Source: Humibacillus xanthopallidus
GTDB lineage: Bacteria; Actinomycetota; Actinomycetes; Actinomycetales; Dermatophilaceae
Assembly (NCBI RefSeq): GCF_006717145.1
Contig: NZ_VFQF01000001.1
Span: 930,001-994,000 of the forward strand
Length of the DNA stretch: 64,000 nt
Direction: 5' to 3'
Part shown: positions 17,206 to 25,609 of the stretch, piece after piece
Position numbering within the stretch: position 1 is the stretch's first letter
Layout: each line of letters opens with the position of its first letter
The notes under the pieces: generated by a model
What the model was told of the DNA's origin: nothing
Database searches by the model: none
What the model saw: only the letters and a program-made list of their open reading frames with translations
Translations under genes and position numbers: made by a program

Positions 17206-17762
17206 GAGCGGTCGCGGAGCTTGCCGCTCCTCGCGAGGTCCGGGTCGGTGCACGAGGCCAAGTCGAAGCAGCAGGGTCGCCGCTTCCCGCCGTCCATCTT
17301 CGACAGGCTGACCTCGACCCGTCGTTGGCGAGTCTGGGGGTTGCGCGTGGCTTGCACCCAGCGGACCCACTCCCACCGCGCCATCGGCGTGATGTCCTGC
17401 CACACGTCGCGGATCTTCGCGGGGGCCTCATCCAACGCGGCGGCGAGGTCGTCCGGGACGTTCGGCTCCGGCCAGTCGGGCGCCACCCGGAGGGTCACGT
17501 CGGCGATGTCGCCCGATCGGACTCCCGCGACCCGTTGGATGGTCTCGTCGACGCGGATCCAGTGGCCACGCCGACCGTCGGGCTCCACCACTGTCTCGAA
17601 GTCGGACCCCGACATCGACGCATGCACGGCGACCTGCCCACGCGATGGGAGCCGCTCGCTGGCCTCCTTCGGCAATCGCACGATGGTCGTGTCGTCGATG
17701 GTGGAAAGCGCGGCCGCAAAGGTGATCGTCGCGTGCTGGGACAATTCGGTTTCGGTTGACAT
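17202..17762 (-). CDS. YdeI/OmpD-associated, DUF1905-type protein
   Basis: About 186 residues from ATG 17762 (MSTETELSQHATITF), preceded by GGAGAT. The N-terminal half is a DUF1905-type beta domain (VRLPKEASERLPSRGQVAVHA...HWIRVDE). The C-terminal half has the YdeI/OmpD pattern (PDDLAAALDEAPAKIRDVWQDITPMARWEWVRWVQATRNPQTRQRRVE), ending in a short Cys-containing tail. Such proteins are widespread and poorly characterised; some are linked to bacteriocin or antimicrobial peptide tolerance. Confidence 0.8.
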   Translation of the reverse strand: MSTETELSQHATITFAAALSTIDDTTIVRLPKEASERLPSRGQVAVHASMSGSDFETVVEPDGRRGHWIRVDETIQRVAGVRSGDIADVTLRVAPDWPEPNVPDDLAAALDEAPAKIRDVWQDITPMARWEWVRWVQATRNPQTRQRRVEVSLSKMDGGKRRPCCFDLASCTDPDLARSGKLRDRS

Positions 17763-17951
17763 TCCAAGATCTCCGTCGATCTCCGGTATTTCGTCTCGGT
17801 CCACTGATCACTGCTCGGGCAGCCGGTGGCGTAGACACCAGTGCTGCCGGATTCGCGAGCATGGCCACAGCGGAGACCGGCCGGATCGAGCTTCCGCCCA
17901 CCCAGCCGGCGCCGGAGCTCCCCACTGTGCCGGGTCGACGCGGCTTCCTTC

Positions 17952-18812
17952 TCAGGCGCCGTCGTCCACGGGCAGGCCCACGAGATCCATCGAGACCTGC
18001 CACAGTCGGGCGGCGGCTGCCGCGTCGCGGGAGGCACGTGAGGAGCTCCGGGGTCGGCTGTTGGCGAAGTAGCGACCACTCACGTCCGCGACGTCGGGGG
18101 AGCTGGCGAGGTAGACGGACGTCTCGGCGCCCCGGGCCGGGCTCTTCATGAACGGCCGGACGAGCGGCAGCATGACGCGCATCCAGCCGCCGGAGTCCTC
18201 CTGCCCGAAGCCGGTCCGGACGACACCCGGGTGGAGGGTGTTCGCAGTGACCCCCGAGCGCTCGAGGCGGCGCGCGAGCTCGTAGGTGAACATGACGTTG
18301 GCGAGCTTCGACTGGTTGTACGCGCGCTGGCCGCTGTAGCTCCGCTCGCCCTGCAGGTCGTCGAAGTCGATGCGCCCCATGGCCTGCGCGCCCGAGGAGA
18401 CGGTGACGACCCGTGCCGGGGCGCTCGCGCGCAGCCGGGGGAGGAGCAGGTTCGTCAGGAGGAAGGGGGCGAGGTGGTTGATCGCGAAGGTGCGCTCGAG
18501 GCCGTCCTCGGTCGTGTGCTGGGTCGCCCAGAATCCGCCGACGTTGTTGACGAGGACGTCGAGCCGCGCGTATGCCGCGAGGACCTCCTGAGCCAGTCGT
18601 CGCACCTCGCGCTGTGAGGAGACGTCGGCGGTGAAGACGTCGACCCTCCCTCCGGTGGCCCGTACACGCTCCGCAGCTGCCTCAGCCCGCGCGCGGTCAC
18701 GCCCGACGATGCCGACCCTGGCACCGAGTCCTGCAAGACCCGCGGCCGTGGCAAGCCCGATCCCGCCGGTGCCCCCCGTCACCAGCACCGTCCTCCCGGA
18801 CATGGCGCTCAT
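17952..18812 (-). CDS. SDR oxidoreductase (retinol-dehydrogenase-like)
   Basis: A 286-residue short-chain dehydrogenase: TGGTGGIG cofactor motif at about residues 12-19, LVNNVGG, catalytic VSSGAQ Ser and YNQSK (Tyr-x-x-x-Lys), then LHPGVVRTGF. It resembles WW-domain/retinol-dehydrogenase-like SDRs of actinobacteria. It starts one base after the upstream gene's stop region (18814), so it is the second gene of a two-gene operon under the TetR operators at 19520-19565. The substrate is unknown. Confidence 0.9.
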   Translation of the reverse strand: MSAMSGRTVLVTGGTGGIGLATAAGLAGLGARVGIVGRDRARAEAAAERVRATGGRVDVFTADVSSQREVRRLAQEVLAAYARLDVLVNNVGGFWATQHTTEDGLERTFAINHLAPFLLTNLLLPRLRASAPARVVTVSSGAQAMGRIDFDDLQGERSYSGQRAYNQSKLANVMFTYELARRLERSGVTANTLHPGVVRTGFGQEDSGGWMRVMLPLVRPFMKSPARGAETSVYLASSPDVADVSGRYFANSRPRSSSRASRDAAAAARLWQVSMDLVGLPVDDGA

Positions 18813-18813
18813 G

Positions 18814-19491
18814 TCAGCGCACGATCTTGAAGTTGAACGCCGACGTGCCCAGGGCGCCCATCAGACGCAGCCACACCGGCAGGAGCATCTCGGTGCCTCG
18901 CGCGGTGCTGATGTCACCGAGGTCGATGACGTCGGTGTGGCCGAAGCTCTGGAGCAGCTCGATGACCGTCGTCTTCGCGGCCGCGTCGTCACCGGACACG
19001 AAGACCGACGAGTCCGCGCCGAGCTCCTTCGGGTTGACCATGAGGTTGGCGTTGAGCGTGTTGAGGGTCTTGACGACCCGGGCGCCAGGGAACGCTCGCT
19101 GGATCTGCTCGCCGAGCGAGTCGGTGTCCTTGACGAACAGGGTGGGCGGGAACCCCTTCGAGAAGTCGAGGGGGTTCGAGATGTCGATGAGGACCTTGCC
19201 GGCGAGGTTGTCCGCACCGGCCTGTTCCAGGGCAGGGAGGGCTCCCGAGCCACTCGTCGCGTTCACGACGAGCTCGGCACCCGCCGTCGCGTCCGAGAAC
19301 GTCGCGAGGCGCACCTCGCCGTGCTCCGCAGCCCATGCGGACAGAGGTGGGTTGCCCATGCCGTCGGGCTCGGTGCGGGCGAGGGTCGCCTGCGGATCGC
19401 GGGTGCCGAGCGTGACGTCGTGGCCGAGGCCGGACAGTCGGGCGGCGATGGCCTGGCCGACCGTGCCGGTGCCGAGGACGGCGATCTTCAT
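18814..19491 (-). CDS. NADPH:F420 reductase-like NAD(P)-binding protein
   Basis: A 225-residue protein with N-terminal Rossmann motif GTGTVGQAIA (residues 7-16) and the FNO-like series TLGTRDP, VLIDISNPLDFSKGFPPTLF, VKTLNTLNANLMVNP, VFVSGDDAAAK. F420-dependent NADP reductase relatives share this fold, but many act on other substrates. It is the first gene after the twin TetR operators and is divergent from that regulator; the SDR at 17952 follows directly. Confidence 0.88.
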   Translation of the reverse strand: MKIAVLGTGTVGQAIAARLSGLGHDVTLGTRDPQATLARTEPDGMGNPPLSAWAAEHGEVRLATFSDATAGAELVVNATSGSGALPALEQAGADNLAGKVLIDISNPLDFSKGFPPTLFVKDTDSLGEQIQRAFPGARVVKTLNTLNANLMVNPKELGADSSVFVSGDDAAAKTTVIELLQSFGHTDVIDLGDISTARGTEMLLPVWLRLMGALGTSAFNFKIVR

Positions 19492-19519
19492 GACTTCTCC
19501 TGAACGAAGGACGTTGGGT

Positions 19520-19565
19520 AGACAGATCTGTCTTCCGAATTCCGACCCTACAGACAGATCTGTCT
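19520..19565. promoter_or_regulatory. twin TetR operators AGACAGATCTGTCT
   Basis: Two identical perfect 14-bp palindromes, 19520-19533 and 19552-19565, with centres 32 bp apart, lie in the divergent promoter between the reductase (start 19491) and the TetR gene (start 19617). TATGCT at 19576-19581 fits a -10 region for the regulator, which puts the second operator over its -35. This is the classical layout for a TetR protein that represses itself and its neighbour. Confidence 0.88.
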
Positions 19566-19616
19566 ATCTGCAAGGTATGCTCGGTGCGAGAGGTTCGCCT
19601 GCGTCGAGGAGTTCTC

Positions 19617-20219
19617 GTGTCCGCCACCACCCAGACCCGCCCGCCCAGCGCCGCGCGTCAGCGCATCCTCGACGCCGCCTTCGTGCTCTTCTACGCTCGG
19701 GGCATCCGCGCAGTCGGGATCGACCTGATCATCGCCGAGTCCGGTGTCGCCAAGGCCACCTTCTACAAGCACTTCCCGGCCAAGGACGATCTCGTGGTGG
19801 CCTACCTCGACAAGGTCGACGCCATCTGGACGTCCCAGCTCAAGGAGGCGGCCGAGGCTGCGGGCGCCGACCCGGCGAGCCAGCTCGTCGGGCTCTTCGA
19901 CGCGCTGTCGAGCGCCTGCCGCCGCGACGGCTACCGAGGCTGTGCCTTCATCAACGCCGCGGCCGAGTCCCAGCCCGGAACCGCTGTCCACGACCGCACG
20001 GTCAGGCACAAGGGCGCCGTGCTCGAGTGGGTGCGAGACCTGGCGCGATCCGCCGGAGCCCCCGATCCCGAGTCCCTGGCGCGCTCGCTGACCCTGCTCC
20101 TCGACGGCGGGCTGGCCAGCGGGGCGCTCGATGCCAGCCCCGAGGCGCCGGCCGTGGCCAAGGCGTCGGCCGGCGCCCTCGTGGCCGCTGCCCTCCGTCC
20201 CACACCGCCGCCCACGTGA
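19617..20219 (+). CDS. TetR/AcrR family repressor
   Basis: About 200 residues from GTG 19617, behind CGAGGAG. The N-terminal DNA-binding domain is clear: AARQRILDAAFVLFYARG, then the HTH VGIDLIIAESGVAKATFYKHFPAKDDLVVAYL. The C-terminal ligand domain contains GCAFINAAAE, typical of the group. It should bind the two palindromes at 19520-19565 and regulate the divergent F420-reductase-like/SDR pair. The ligand is unknown and probably relates to the substrate of those oxidoreductases. Confidence 0.93.
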   Translation: MSATTQTRPPSAARQRILDAAFVLFYARGIRAVGIDLIIAESGVAKATFYKHFPAKDDLVVAYLDKVDAIWTSQLKEAAEAAGADPASQLVGLFDALSSACRRDGYRGCAFINAAAESQPGTAVHDRTVRHKGAVLEWVRDLARSAGAPDPESLARSLTLLLDGGLASGALDASPEAPAVAKASAGALVAAALRPTPPPT

Positions 20220-20295
20220 CTGTCGGTCATCGACCTCCGAGAGGAGTGCGCCGGTCGGTGTGTCCCGCTGAGTCCTCATGGTTTCTCACGTCATC

Positions 20296-20309
20296 GGGAC
20301 CTTGGACCC
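20296..20309. promoter_or_regulatory. possible DosR/DevR-like box GGGACCTTGGACCC
   Basis: This imperfect palindrome matches 11 of 14 positions of the mycobacterial DosR core GGGACTWWAGTCCC and is flanked by C and G as in the 20-bp consensus. It lies 87 nt before the CoA-binding protein start. Evidence is sequence similarity only. Confidence 0.35.
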
Positions 20310-20396
20310 GGGCCTGCTGGTCCGGGCGGCCGCACCATGGGGGTGACGTCGTGGTCAGCAGCGGCGCCCCAGCAGCAGCCTCGGAAGGAGGACCTC

Positions 20397-20873
20397 ATGC
20401 AGACGATCAAGGCGGCCGCAGCCGAGTTCCTGGCACACCGGCGCATCGCCGTCACAGGAGTCTCCCGCAACGCGGCAGACCATGGCAGCAACGTCGTCTA
20501 CAAGCGCCTGAAGGAACGCGGCTACGACGTGTTCGCCGTGAACCCCAACGCCGACCATGTCGAGGGGGACACCTGCTACCCGGACCTGCAGTCCATCCCG
20601 GGTGGTGTCGAGGCCGTCGTCATCGGCACCCGTCCCGAGCGGGCCCAGGTCACCGTCGACGAGTGCGAGAAGCTCGGCATCACCGAGATCTGGATGCACC
20701 GCGCCTTCGGTGCAGGCAGTGTCTCGCCGGAGGCTGCCGACTACGCCCGACAGCACGGCATGACGGTGATCGACGGCGGTTGCCCCCTGATGTTCGATCC
20801 CACCTCGGACTCCGGCCACCGGGCCATGCGGTGGGCCCTCACCCTCAACGGCCACGTGCCGCGCAAGGTGTGA
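20397..20873 (+). CDS. CoA-binding domain protein
   Basis: A 158-residue single-domain CoA_binding_2 protein from ATG 20397, with GAAGGAGGA upstream. Signature: IAVTGVSRNAADHGSNVVYKRLKERGYDVFAVNPNAD near the N-terminus, YPDLQSIPGGVEAVVIGTRPE, and GITEIWMHRAFGAGS...AADYARQHGMTVIDGGCPLMF. Such proteins bind CoA through a Rossmann fold; their cellular role is unclear. A possible hypoxia-type box lies upstream. No partner gene is obvious. Confidence 0.9.
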   Translation: MQTIKAAAAEFLAHRRIAVTGVSRNAADHGSNVVYKRLKERGYDVFAVNPNADHVEGDTCYPDLQSIPGGVEAVVIGTRPERAQVTVDECEKLGITEIWMHRAFGAGSVSPEAADYARQHGMTVIDGGCPLMFDPTSDSGHRAMRWALTLNGHVPRKV

Positions 20874-20972
20874 CGCGCAGGGTCCGACGGTTCTCTGGCG
20901 CGGGGTGGCTCGAACGCGGTTTCATGAGGGAGGCGTTCTTCGGCAGCGCGACACGAGCACAGGAGGTCGATC

Positions 20973-21449
20973 ATGAGCAGACCGAACGTGGTGCCTGGTG
21001 ATCCCTCCCACGTCTCCGTCGACGCGGGACGACTGTGGACCGGCGGCCTCGCCACTGCGTGCGTGGCGGCCCTCACCGCCTGGGTAGGGGTCCTCCTCGC
21101 CCAGGGAGTGCTGGATGTCAGCCTGGCCAAGACGGCCGTGGTCCTCGGCGTCAGCGACTCGCTGGGTCTCAACTATGCCGTGACTGCTTTCCTCGCCGCG
21201 CTCGCTGCCACCGGCCTTGCGCACCTCCTTTCGGTGACGACGCCGCGGCCTCGGTCGTTCTTCTCGTGGATCGTCGGGCTCGTCACGGCAGCGGCCATGA
21301 TCCTGCCCTTCACCCGCGACGGCGCGACCGCGAGCAGGGTCGCGGCCAGCATCATCAACCTCGTGATCGGAGTGTGCATCGGGTCGTTGCTCACCGCGGT
21401 CCTCTCACGGACCGTCGTCGATCCGGAGCGTTCCTGGCAACGACGTTGA
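20973..21449 (+). CDS. DUF6069-like four-helix membrane protein
   Basis: A 158-residue protein from ATG 20973 with a CAGGAGGT ribosome site. Four hydrophobic segments (about residues 25-47, 66-88, 96-112, 125-147) with PRPRSFFSWIVGLVTAAAMILPF in the third loop and helix match actinobacterial DUF6069 membrane proteins. Function is unknown. Confidence 0.7.
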   Translation: MSRPNVVPGDPSHVSVDAGRLWTGGLATACVAALTAWVGVLLAQGVLDVSLAKTAVVLGVSDSLGLNYAVTAFLAALAATGLAHLLSVTTPRPRSFFSWIVGLVTAAAMILPFTRDGATASRVAASIINLVIGVCIGSLLTAVLSRTVVDPERSWQRR

Positions 21450-21560
21450 CGACGGGGCGGTCCCGCTCGAGCGGGTGTGCCCCTGCGCGACAGCGATGCG
21501 TCTTACGACGCGCCCACTCAATGATCCTCAACGAGCGATGCCGGCAACCGCCAAGTTCGG

Positions 21561-23306
21561 TTGGCTGGCAGGGTGCAACCGTTCTCCAAGGCCTACCGCG
21601 GTCGTGACGCGTTCGCGTCGGCGACCAGACCGCCCATCACGACACGCTACGTGCCACTCGCCAGGTCCTTCTCGGGCTACTCGCGAGATCGGATGCGCAC
21701 CGATGTCGTCGCCGGTGTCACCGTCGCGGCACTGGCCCTTCCCTCAGCCATGGCGTATGCCGTGCTGGCCGGAGTGCCCGTCAGCGCCGGGCTCTACGCC
21801 CTCTTGCTTCCGGTGCTCGCCTACGCGGTCTTCGGGTCGGCCCCGCGTGTCGTGGTCGGTCCCGAGGGAACGGTCTCGCTGCTCATCGCCACCGTGGTCG
21901 CGCCCCTGGCCGTCGGGGCGAGCACGCAGTATGCCGCCCTCACCGCACTTCTCGCGGTCATGGTCGGCATCGTCTTCCTCGTTGCCCGTCTGGCTCGCCT
22001 GGGCTGGATCGCCGACTACTTCTCGCAGGCGGTCCTCGTCGGCTACATCACCGGAGTCGCCGTCGTGCTGATCCTCGGCCAGCTCGGCAAGCTGCTCGGG
22101 CTGTCGAGCGACCAGAACGGAGCCGTGCGAGAGGCGGTCGACCTCGTCGCCCACGTCGGCAGCGCGAACCCGGCCACCGTCGTCGTCGGAGCGTGCTCCC
22201 TCGCGCTGCTCGTGGTCGCGGGTCTCGTCAGCCGGCGGATCCCCGGCGCGCTCATCGTCGTGCTGCTCGGCATCGCTGCTTCCTGGGGCCTCGACCTGGC
22301 CGCACGGGGCGTGTCGGTCACGGGACCCGTGCCCAGTGGCCTGCCGTCCCTCTCGTTTCCGGACCTCACCCGCGGTGATGTCGGGTCCCTCGTCGTCGCG
22401 GCGCTGGCCGTCTTCCTCGTTGCGTTCTCCGACTCCATCCTCACGGCTCGCTCCTTCGCCGCTCGCCACCACGAGGTCGTCGACGCCAACCAGGAGCTGC
22501 TGGCCTTCGGAGTCGCCCAGATCTCGGCGGGGGTCACGCAGAGCATGCCGGTCGGCACCAGCGGATCGCGAACGGCTGTCAACGACGACATGGGCGCGAC
22601 GAGCCAGGTGAGCGGGCTCGCAGCGGCCGCGATGATCGGTGCCATCCTCATGTTCCTCACCGGGCCCATCGCCTACCTGCCATCGGCGGTCCTCGGCGCC
22701 GTCATCGTCTATGCGGGCGCGAAGCTGATTGATCCCACCCTGTGGCGGGAGCTCGCGCGAAGCAGTCGCGTCGAGGTCGTCATCGCGGCCATCACCGTGC
22801 TTTGCGTCGTGATGATCGGGGTCCTCCAGGCGATCGTCGTCGCCGTCCTGCTCTCCGTCGCCGACATCATCCGCCGGGCGGCACGCCCGGCGGATGCCGT
22901 GCTCGGATGGTCAGCCCGCGAGGACCGGTACGTCGACGTCGCCGACCAGCCCGATGCCGGGATCACTGCGGGGGTGGTCGTCTACCGCATCCAGGACCGG
23001 TTGTTCTTCGCCAATGCGCACTTCTTCAAGCGCCGGCTCTGGGCCGCGGTGGACGGCGCTCCCAAACCCGTTCGTCACGTGGTCCTTGACGGCTCGTTCA
23101 TCAGTGACCTCGACGCCAGCGCAGAGGTTGCCCTGCGTGAGGTCATCGACGGACTGAGGGAGCGGAACATCGAGTTCCACCTGGCGAGAGCCGCGCAGGA
23201 GCTGCGGGACCGCCTGGACTCCGTCGGTCTGATCGAGGTGATCGGCGCTGACCACCTCCACGCAACCGTGACCGCCGCGGTCGACGCCTGCGGCGGCGCC
23301 GCCTAG
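21561..23306 (+). CDS. SulP family anion transporter with STAS domain
   Basis: Up to 581 residues. The membrane domain is typical of SulP (SLC26-like) carriers: DVVAGVTVAALALPSAMAYAVLAGVPVSAGLYALLLPVLAYAVFGSAPRVVVGPEG, then about 12-14 helices, and TQSMPVGTSGSRTAVNDDMGATSQVSGL. The C-terminal 120 or so residues form a STAS domain (GVVVYRIQDRLFFANAHFF...LDGSFISDLDASAEVAL). It may carry sulfate, bicarbonate or dicarboxylates. The start is uncertain: TTG 21561, GTG 21573, GTG 21651 or ATG 21692 are all possible. The stop shares CTAG with the convergent gene at 23303. Confidence 0.9.
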   Translation: MAGRVQPFSKAYRGRDAFASATRPPITTRYVPLARSFSGYSRDRMRTDVVAGVTVAALALPSAMAYAVLAGVPVSAGLYALLLPVLAYAVFGSAPRVVVGPEGTVSLLIATVVAPLAVGASTQYAALTALLAVMVGIVFLVARLARLGWIADYFSQAVLVGYITGVAVVLILGQLGKLLGLSSDQNGAVREAVDLVAHVGSANPATVVVGACSLALLVVAGLVSRRIPGALIVVLLGIAASWGLDLAARGVSVTGPVPSGLPSLSFPDLTRGDVGSLVVAALAVFLVAFSDSILTARSFAARHHEVVDANQELLAFGVAQISAGVTQSMPVGTSGSRTAVNDDMGATSQVSGLAAAAMIGAILMFLTGPIAYLPSAVLGAVIVYAGAKLIDPTLWRELARSSRVEVVIAAITVLCVVMIGVLQAIVVAVLLSVADIIRRAARPADAVLGWSAREDRYVDVADQPDAGITAGVVVYRIQDRLFFANAHFFKRRLWAAVDGAPKPVRHVVLDGSFISDLDASAEVALREVIDGLRERNIEFHLARAAQELRDRLDSVGLIEVIGADHLHATVTAAVDACGGAA

Positions 23307-23959
23307 CCTGCTGCCGCGGAGTGCCGCTGGCGCACCAGGATGAGGATGCTGACGACGAGCACCCAGGCGGGGAAGACGAGCGCGATCCACAGGCTGAGGT
23401 TGATGACGAGGAGCAGCACAGCCGCGAGGAGGTAGGTCGCCGCGGCCAGCCAGCGCGGCATGGAGCCCGTACGCAGCCAGATGGTGCCGAGCGAGATCAT
23501 GAAGACGCCCGCCATGCGCAACGCGTAGACGTTGCCGACCTGGAGCATGACGGCGCGCCCGAAGGAGACGGTGTCACCGGCATACACGTGGCCCTCGCCT
23601 GCGCTGATGCCTGCGAGCAGGGCGCCGGCCACGGCCATCGACACGAAGACCATGGCGAGGAAGAGCAGACCGCTCCCCAGGAAGACCGAAGCGAAGAAGC
23701 GGTCCTCGAGCTCACCGAGCTGGTCACGGATGACACCGATGAACCAGAGAAAGGCGATGCCGGCAAAAGGCATGAGGGAGAGGGCGATCCGGATCCGGCC
23801 GCCGCCGCCCTCGTCCCACGGAGCCCCCGCGAAGGGGTCTTCCGGGGTCACCGACCGCAACAGGGCAAGGCTGGTCGAGAAGAGGAGCGCGAAGACAACC
23901 CCCGCGAAGCCCGCCGCCCTCGGGGTGCTGAGCCGACGGAGAGCCGCCCTCTCAGACAC
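23303..23959 (-). CDS. integral membrane protein, unknown family
   Basis: A 218-residue protein with about six hydrophobic segments, including one near residues 16-34 and a paired set at the C-terminus (WLAAATYLLAAVLLLVINLSLWIALVFPAWVLVVSILILV). I do not recognise a named family. It overlaps the upstream MFS gene by 8 nt, so the two are probably co-expressed. Its stop overlaps the stop of the convergent SulP gene. Confidence 0.75.
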   Translation of the reverse strand: MSERAALRRLSTPRAAGFAGVVFALLFSTSLALLRSVTPEDPFAGAPWDEGGGGRIRIALSLMPFAGIAFLWFIGVIRDQLGELEDRFFASVFLGSGLLFLAMVFVSMAVAGALLAGISAGEGHVYAGDTVSFGRAVMLQVGNVYALRMAGVFMISLGTIWLRTGSMPRWLAAATYLLAAVLLLVINLSLWIALVFPAWVLVVSILILVRQRHSAAAG

Positions 23960-25484
23960 TCCGGCTCACCGCCGCCGTCGCCGTCGTGGGCAGCGTCATC
24001 GAGGTGGAGGCCGCCGCAGCCGCGGAGTCCTCGAGCGTGCCGCGTGCCGCCTGGTGCCGGCCCATGACGACGGCCATCACCACACCGAGGAAGCTGAATC
24101 CGGCCATCACCCATGAAGCGGTCGCAAGACCGGAGGCGAGTGCCTCGGACGCCGGTGCACCCTGCGTGGTGCGGCTAGCGATGACCGTTCCGTAGATCGT
24201 CGCGGCCAGTGCCGTCGCCACGGACGCCCCCACGTAGCGCGCCATGTTGGAGACGCCGGACGCCGACCCCACCTGCTCCACAGGGACGCAGGCGGTCGAC
24301 GCCGACGACGCGGGCCCGTTCGACAGGCCCATCCCGACCGCGACGGCGACGAGCGGCAGCAGGAACGCCCGATACGCCCAGTCCGCATCCACGAGCCCGA
24401 TGACAGCGAAGCCGACGGCGGTGACGAGGAAGCCGACACCGATCGTCTGTCGACCACCGAGGCGAGCCGTCAGACGCGGCACCGCCGCAGAGATGGCGAC
24501 GAGCCCCACCGTGGCGGGCAGGGTCGCCAACCCGGCCTGGAGAGTGGTGAACCCGAGTGCGTCGGGACTCTGGAAGTAGAGGCTGAGGAGGTACATCAGC
24601 GCGTTGATCGTGCCGGCGCCGATGAGGATGGCGACCGTCGATCCGACGAGGATGCGGTTGCGCAACAGGGCGAGGTCGAGCATGGGCACGGCCACGCGCC
24701 GCTCGACGGCGACGAAGGCGAAGGCGGCGCCCACCCCGATGGCGATGCACGCGAGGGTCGCCAGCGACACCCAGCCCCAGTCACCGCCCTTGCTGAGGGC
24801 GAGGATGAGCGGGCCGAGGGTGAGCGCGATCAGTGCCGAGCCGGCGTAGTCGATGGAGTGCGACCGGGTGGGGTCGCGCGACTCGGACACCTTCCGGGCG
24901 GTGATGAGGATGCACGCGGCTCCGATGACGGCATCGACCCAGAAGAGTCCCTGCCACCCCATGAAGGTCACGAGCACGCCGCCCATGAGCGGTCCGGCTG
25001 CGGCGCCGACGGCGGCTGCGGCGCCCCACAACGAGACCGCCCGCAGCTGCGCCTCACCGCTGTTCGCAACGGAGAGCAGGCTGAGCCCGCACGCGAGGAT
25101 GGTGGCGCCCGCGGCTCCCTGGATGAAGCGCCCGGCGATGACGGCCCCTCCCGAGGATGACAGCGCGATGAGGATGCAGGACACGACGAAGAGGATGAGG
25201 CCGAGCTGGAAGACCCGCCTGCGACCGAAGACGTCACCGAGCGATCCGGAGGTCACGATGACGGCCGCTCCGACGAGGGAGTAGCCGGTCACCGCCCACT
25301 GGAGCGTCGTGACATCCGTGCCCGTGTCGGCGCTGATCGCCGGCAGCAGGATGCTCACCGCCGACGTGTTGGCGTTGACCACGAACGTCGACAGGCACGT
25401 TGCAGCCAGCACGCCCCCTGCCCCTGCGGCCGCCCGTCCTGCTGCGGCGCCCTCGGACGCCGCTGACGGGGTCGTTGCTGACAT
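23952..25484 (-). CDS. MFS drug exporter (DHA2, 14-TM type)
   Basis: About 510 residues from ATG 25484 (MSATTPSAASEG). The DHA2 hallmarks are visible: NANTSAVSILLPAIS in helix 1, LQWAVTGYSLVGAAVIVTSGSLGDVFGRRRVFQLGL (motif A), GRFIQGAAGATILACGLSLL, and WGAAAAVGAAAGPLMGGVL (motif C-like). Such pumps export hydrophobic or cationic drugs by proton antiport. It overlaps the next gene by 8 nt. The dyad at 25556-25578 lies in its divergent promoter with the ThrE-type gene. Confidence 0.92.
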   Translation of the reverse strand: MSATTPSAASEGAAAGRAAAGAGGVLAATCLSTFVVNANTSAVSILLPAISADTGTDVTTLQWAVTGYSLVGAAVIVTSGSLGDVFGRRRVFQLGLILFVVSCILIALSSSGGAVIAGRFIQGAAGATILACGLSLLSVANSGEAQLRAVSLWGAAAAVGAAAGPLMGGVLVTFMGWQGLFWVDAVIGAACILITARKVSESRDPTRSHSIDYAGSALIALTLGPLILALSKGGDWGWVSLATLACIAIGVGAAFAFVAVERRVAVPMLDLALLRNRILVGSTVAILIGAGTINALMYLLSLYFQSPDALGFTTLQAGLATLPATVGLVAISAAVPRLTARLGGRQTIGVGFLVTAVGFAVIGLVDADWAYRAFLLPLVAVAVGMGLSNGPASSASTACVPVEQVGSASGVSNMARYVGASVATALAATIYGTVIASRTTQGAPASEALASGLATASWVMAGFSFLGVVMAVVMGRHQAARGTLEDSAAAAASTSMTLPTTATAAVSRSV

Positions 25485-25555
25485 GGCCACTCCCTCCCTC
25501 CAGCCGCAGGCGGCTCGCCTGCCGCTTCGAACCTACGACGCGGTGGGTTGGTCCA

Positions 25556-25578
25556 GAGTCACCCGTCGAGGATGACTC
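25556..25578. promoter_or_regulatory. palindrome GAGTCACCC-N5-GGATGACTC (site 4)
   Basis: A 23-bp dyad with one internal mismatch, positioned 72 nt upstream of the MFS start and 32 nt upstream of the ThrE-type start. Its GTCACCC-N5-GGATGAC core has the same 7-5-7 spacing as the sites at 35465, 35810 and 39956. Confidence 0.5.
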
Positions 25579-25609
25579 CTGTCGCAGGAGAGCGGGCCAG
25601 AGTTGTCGT

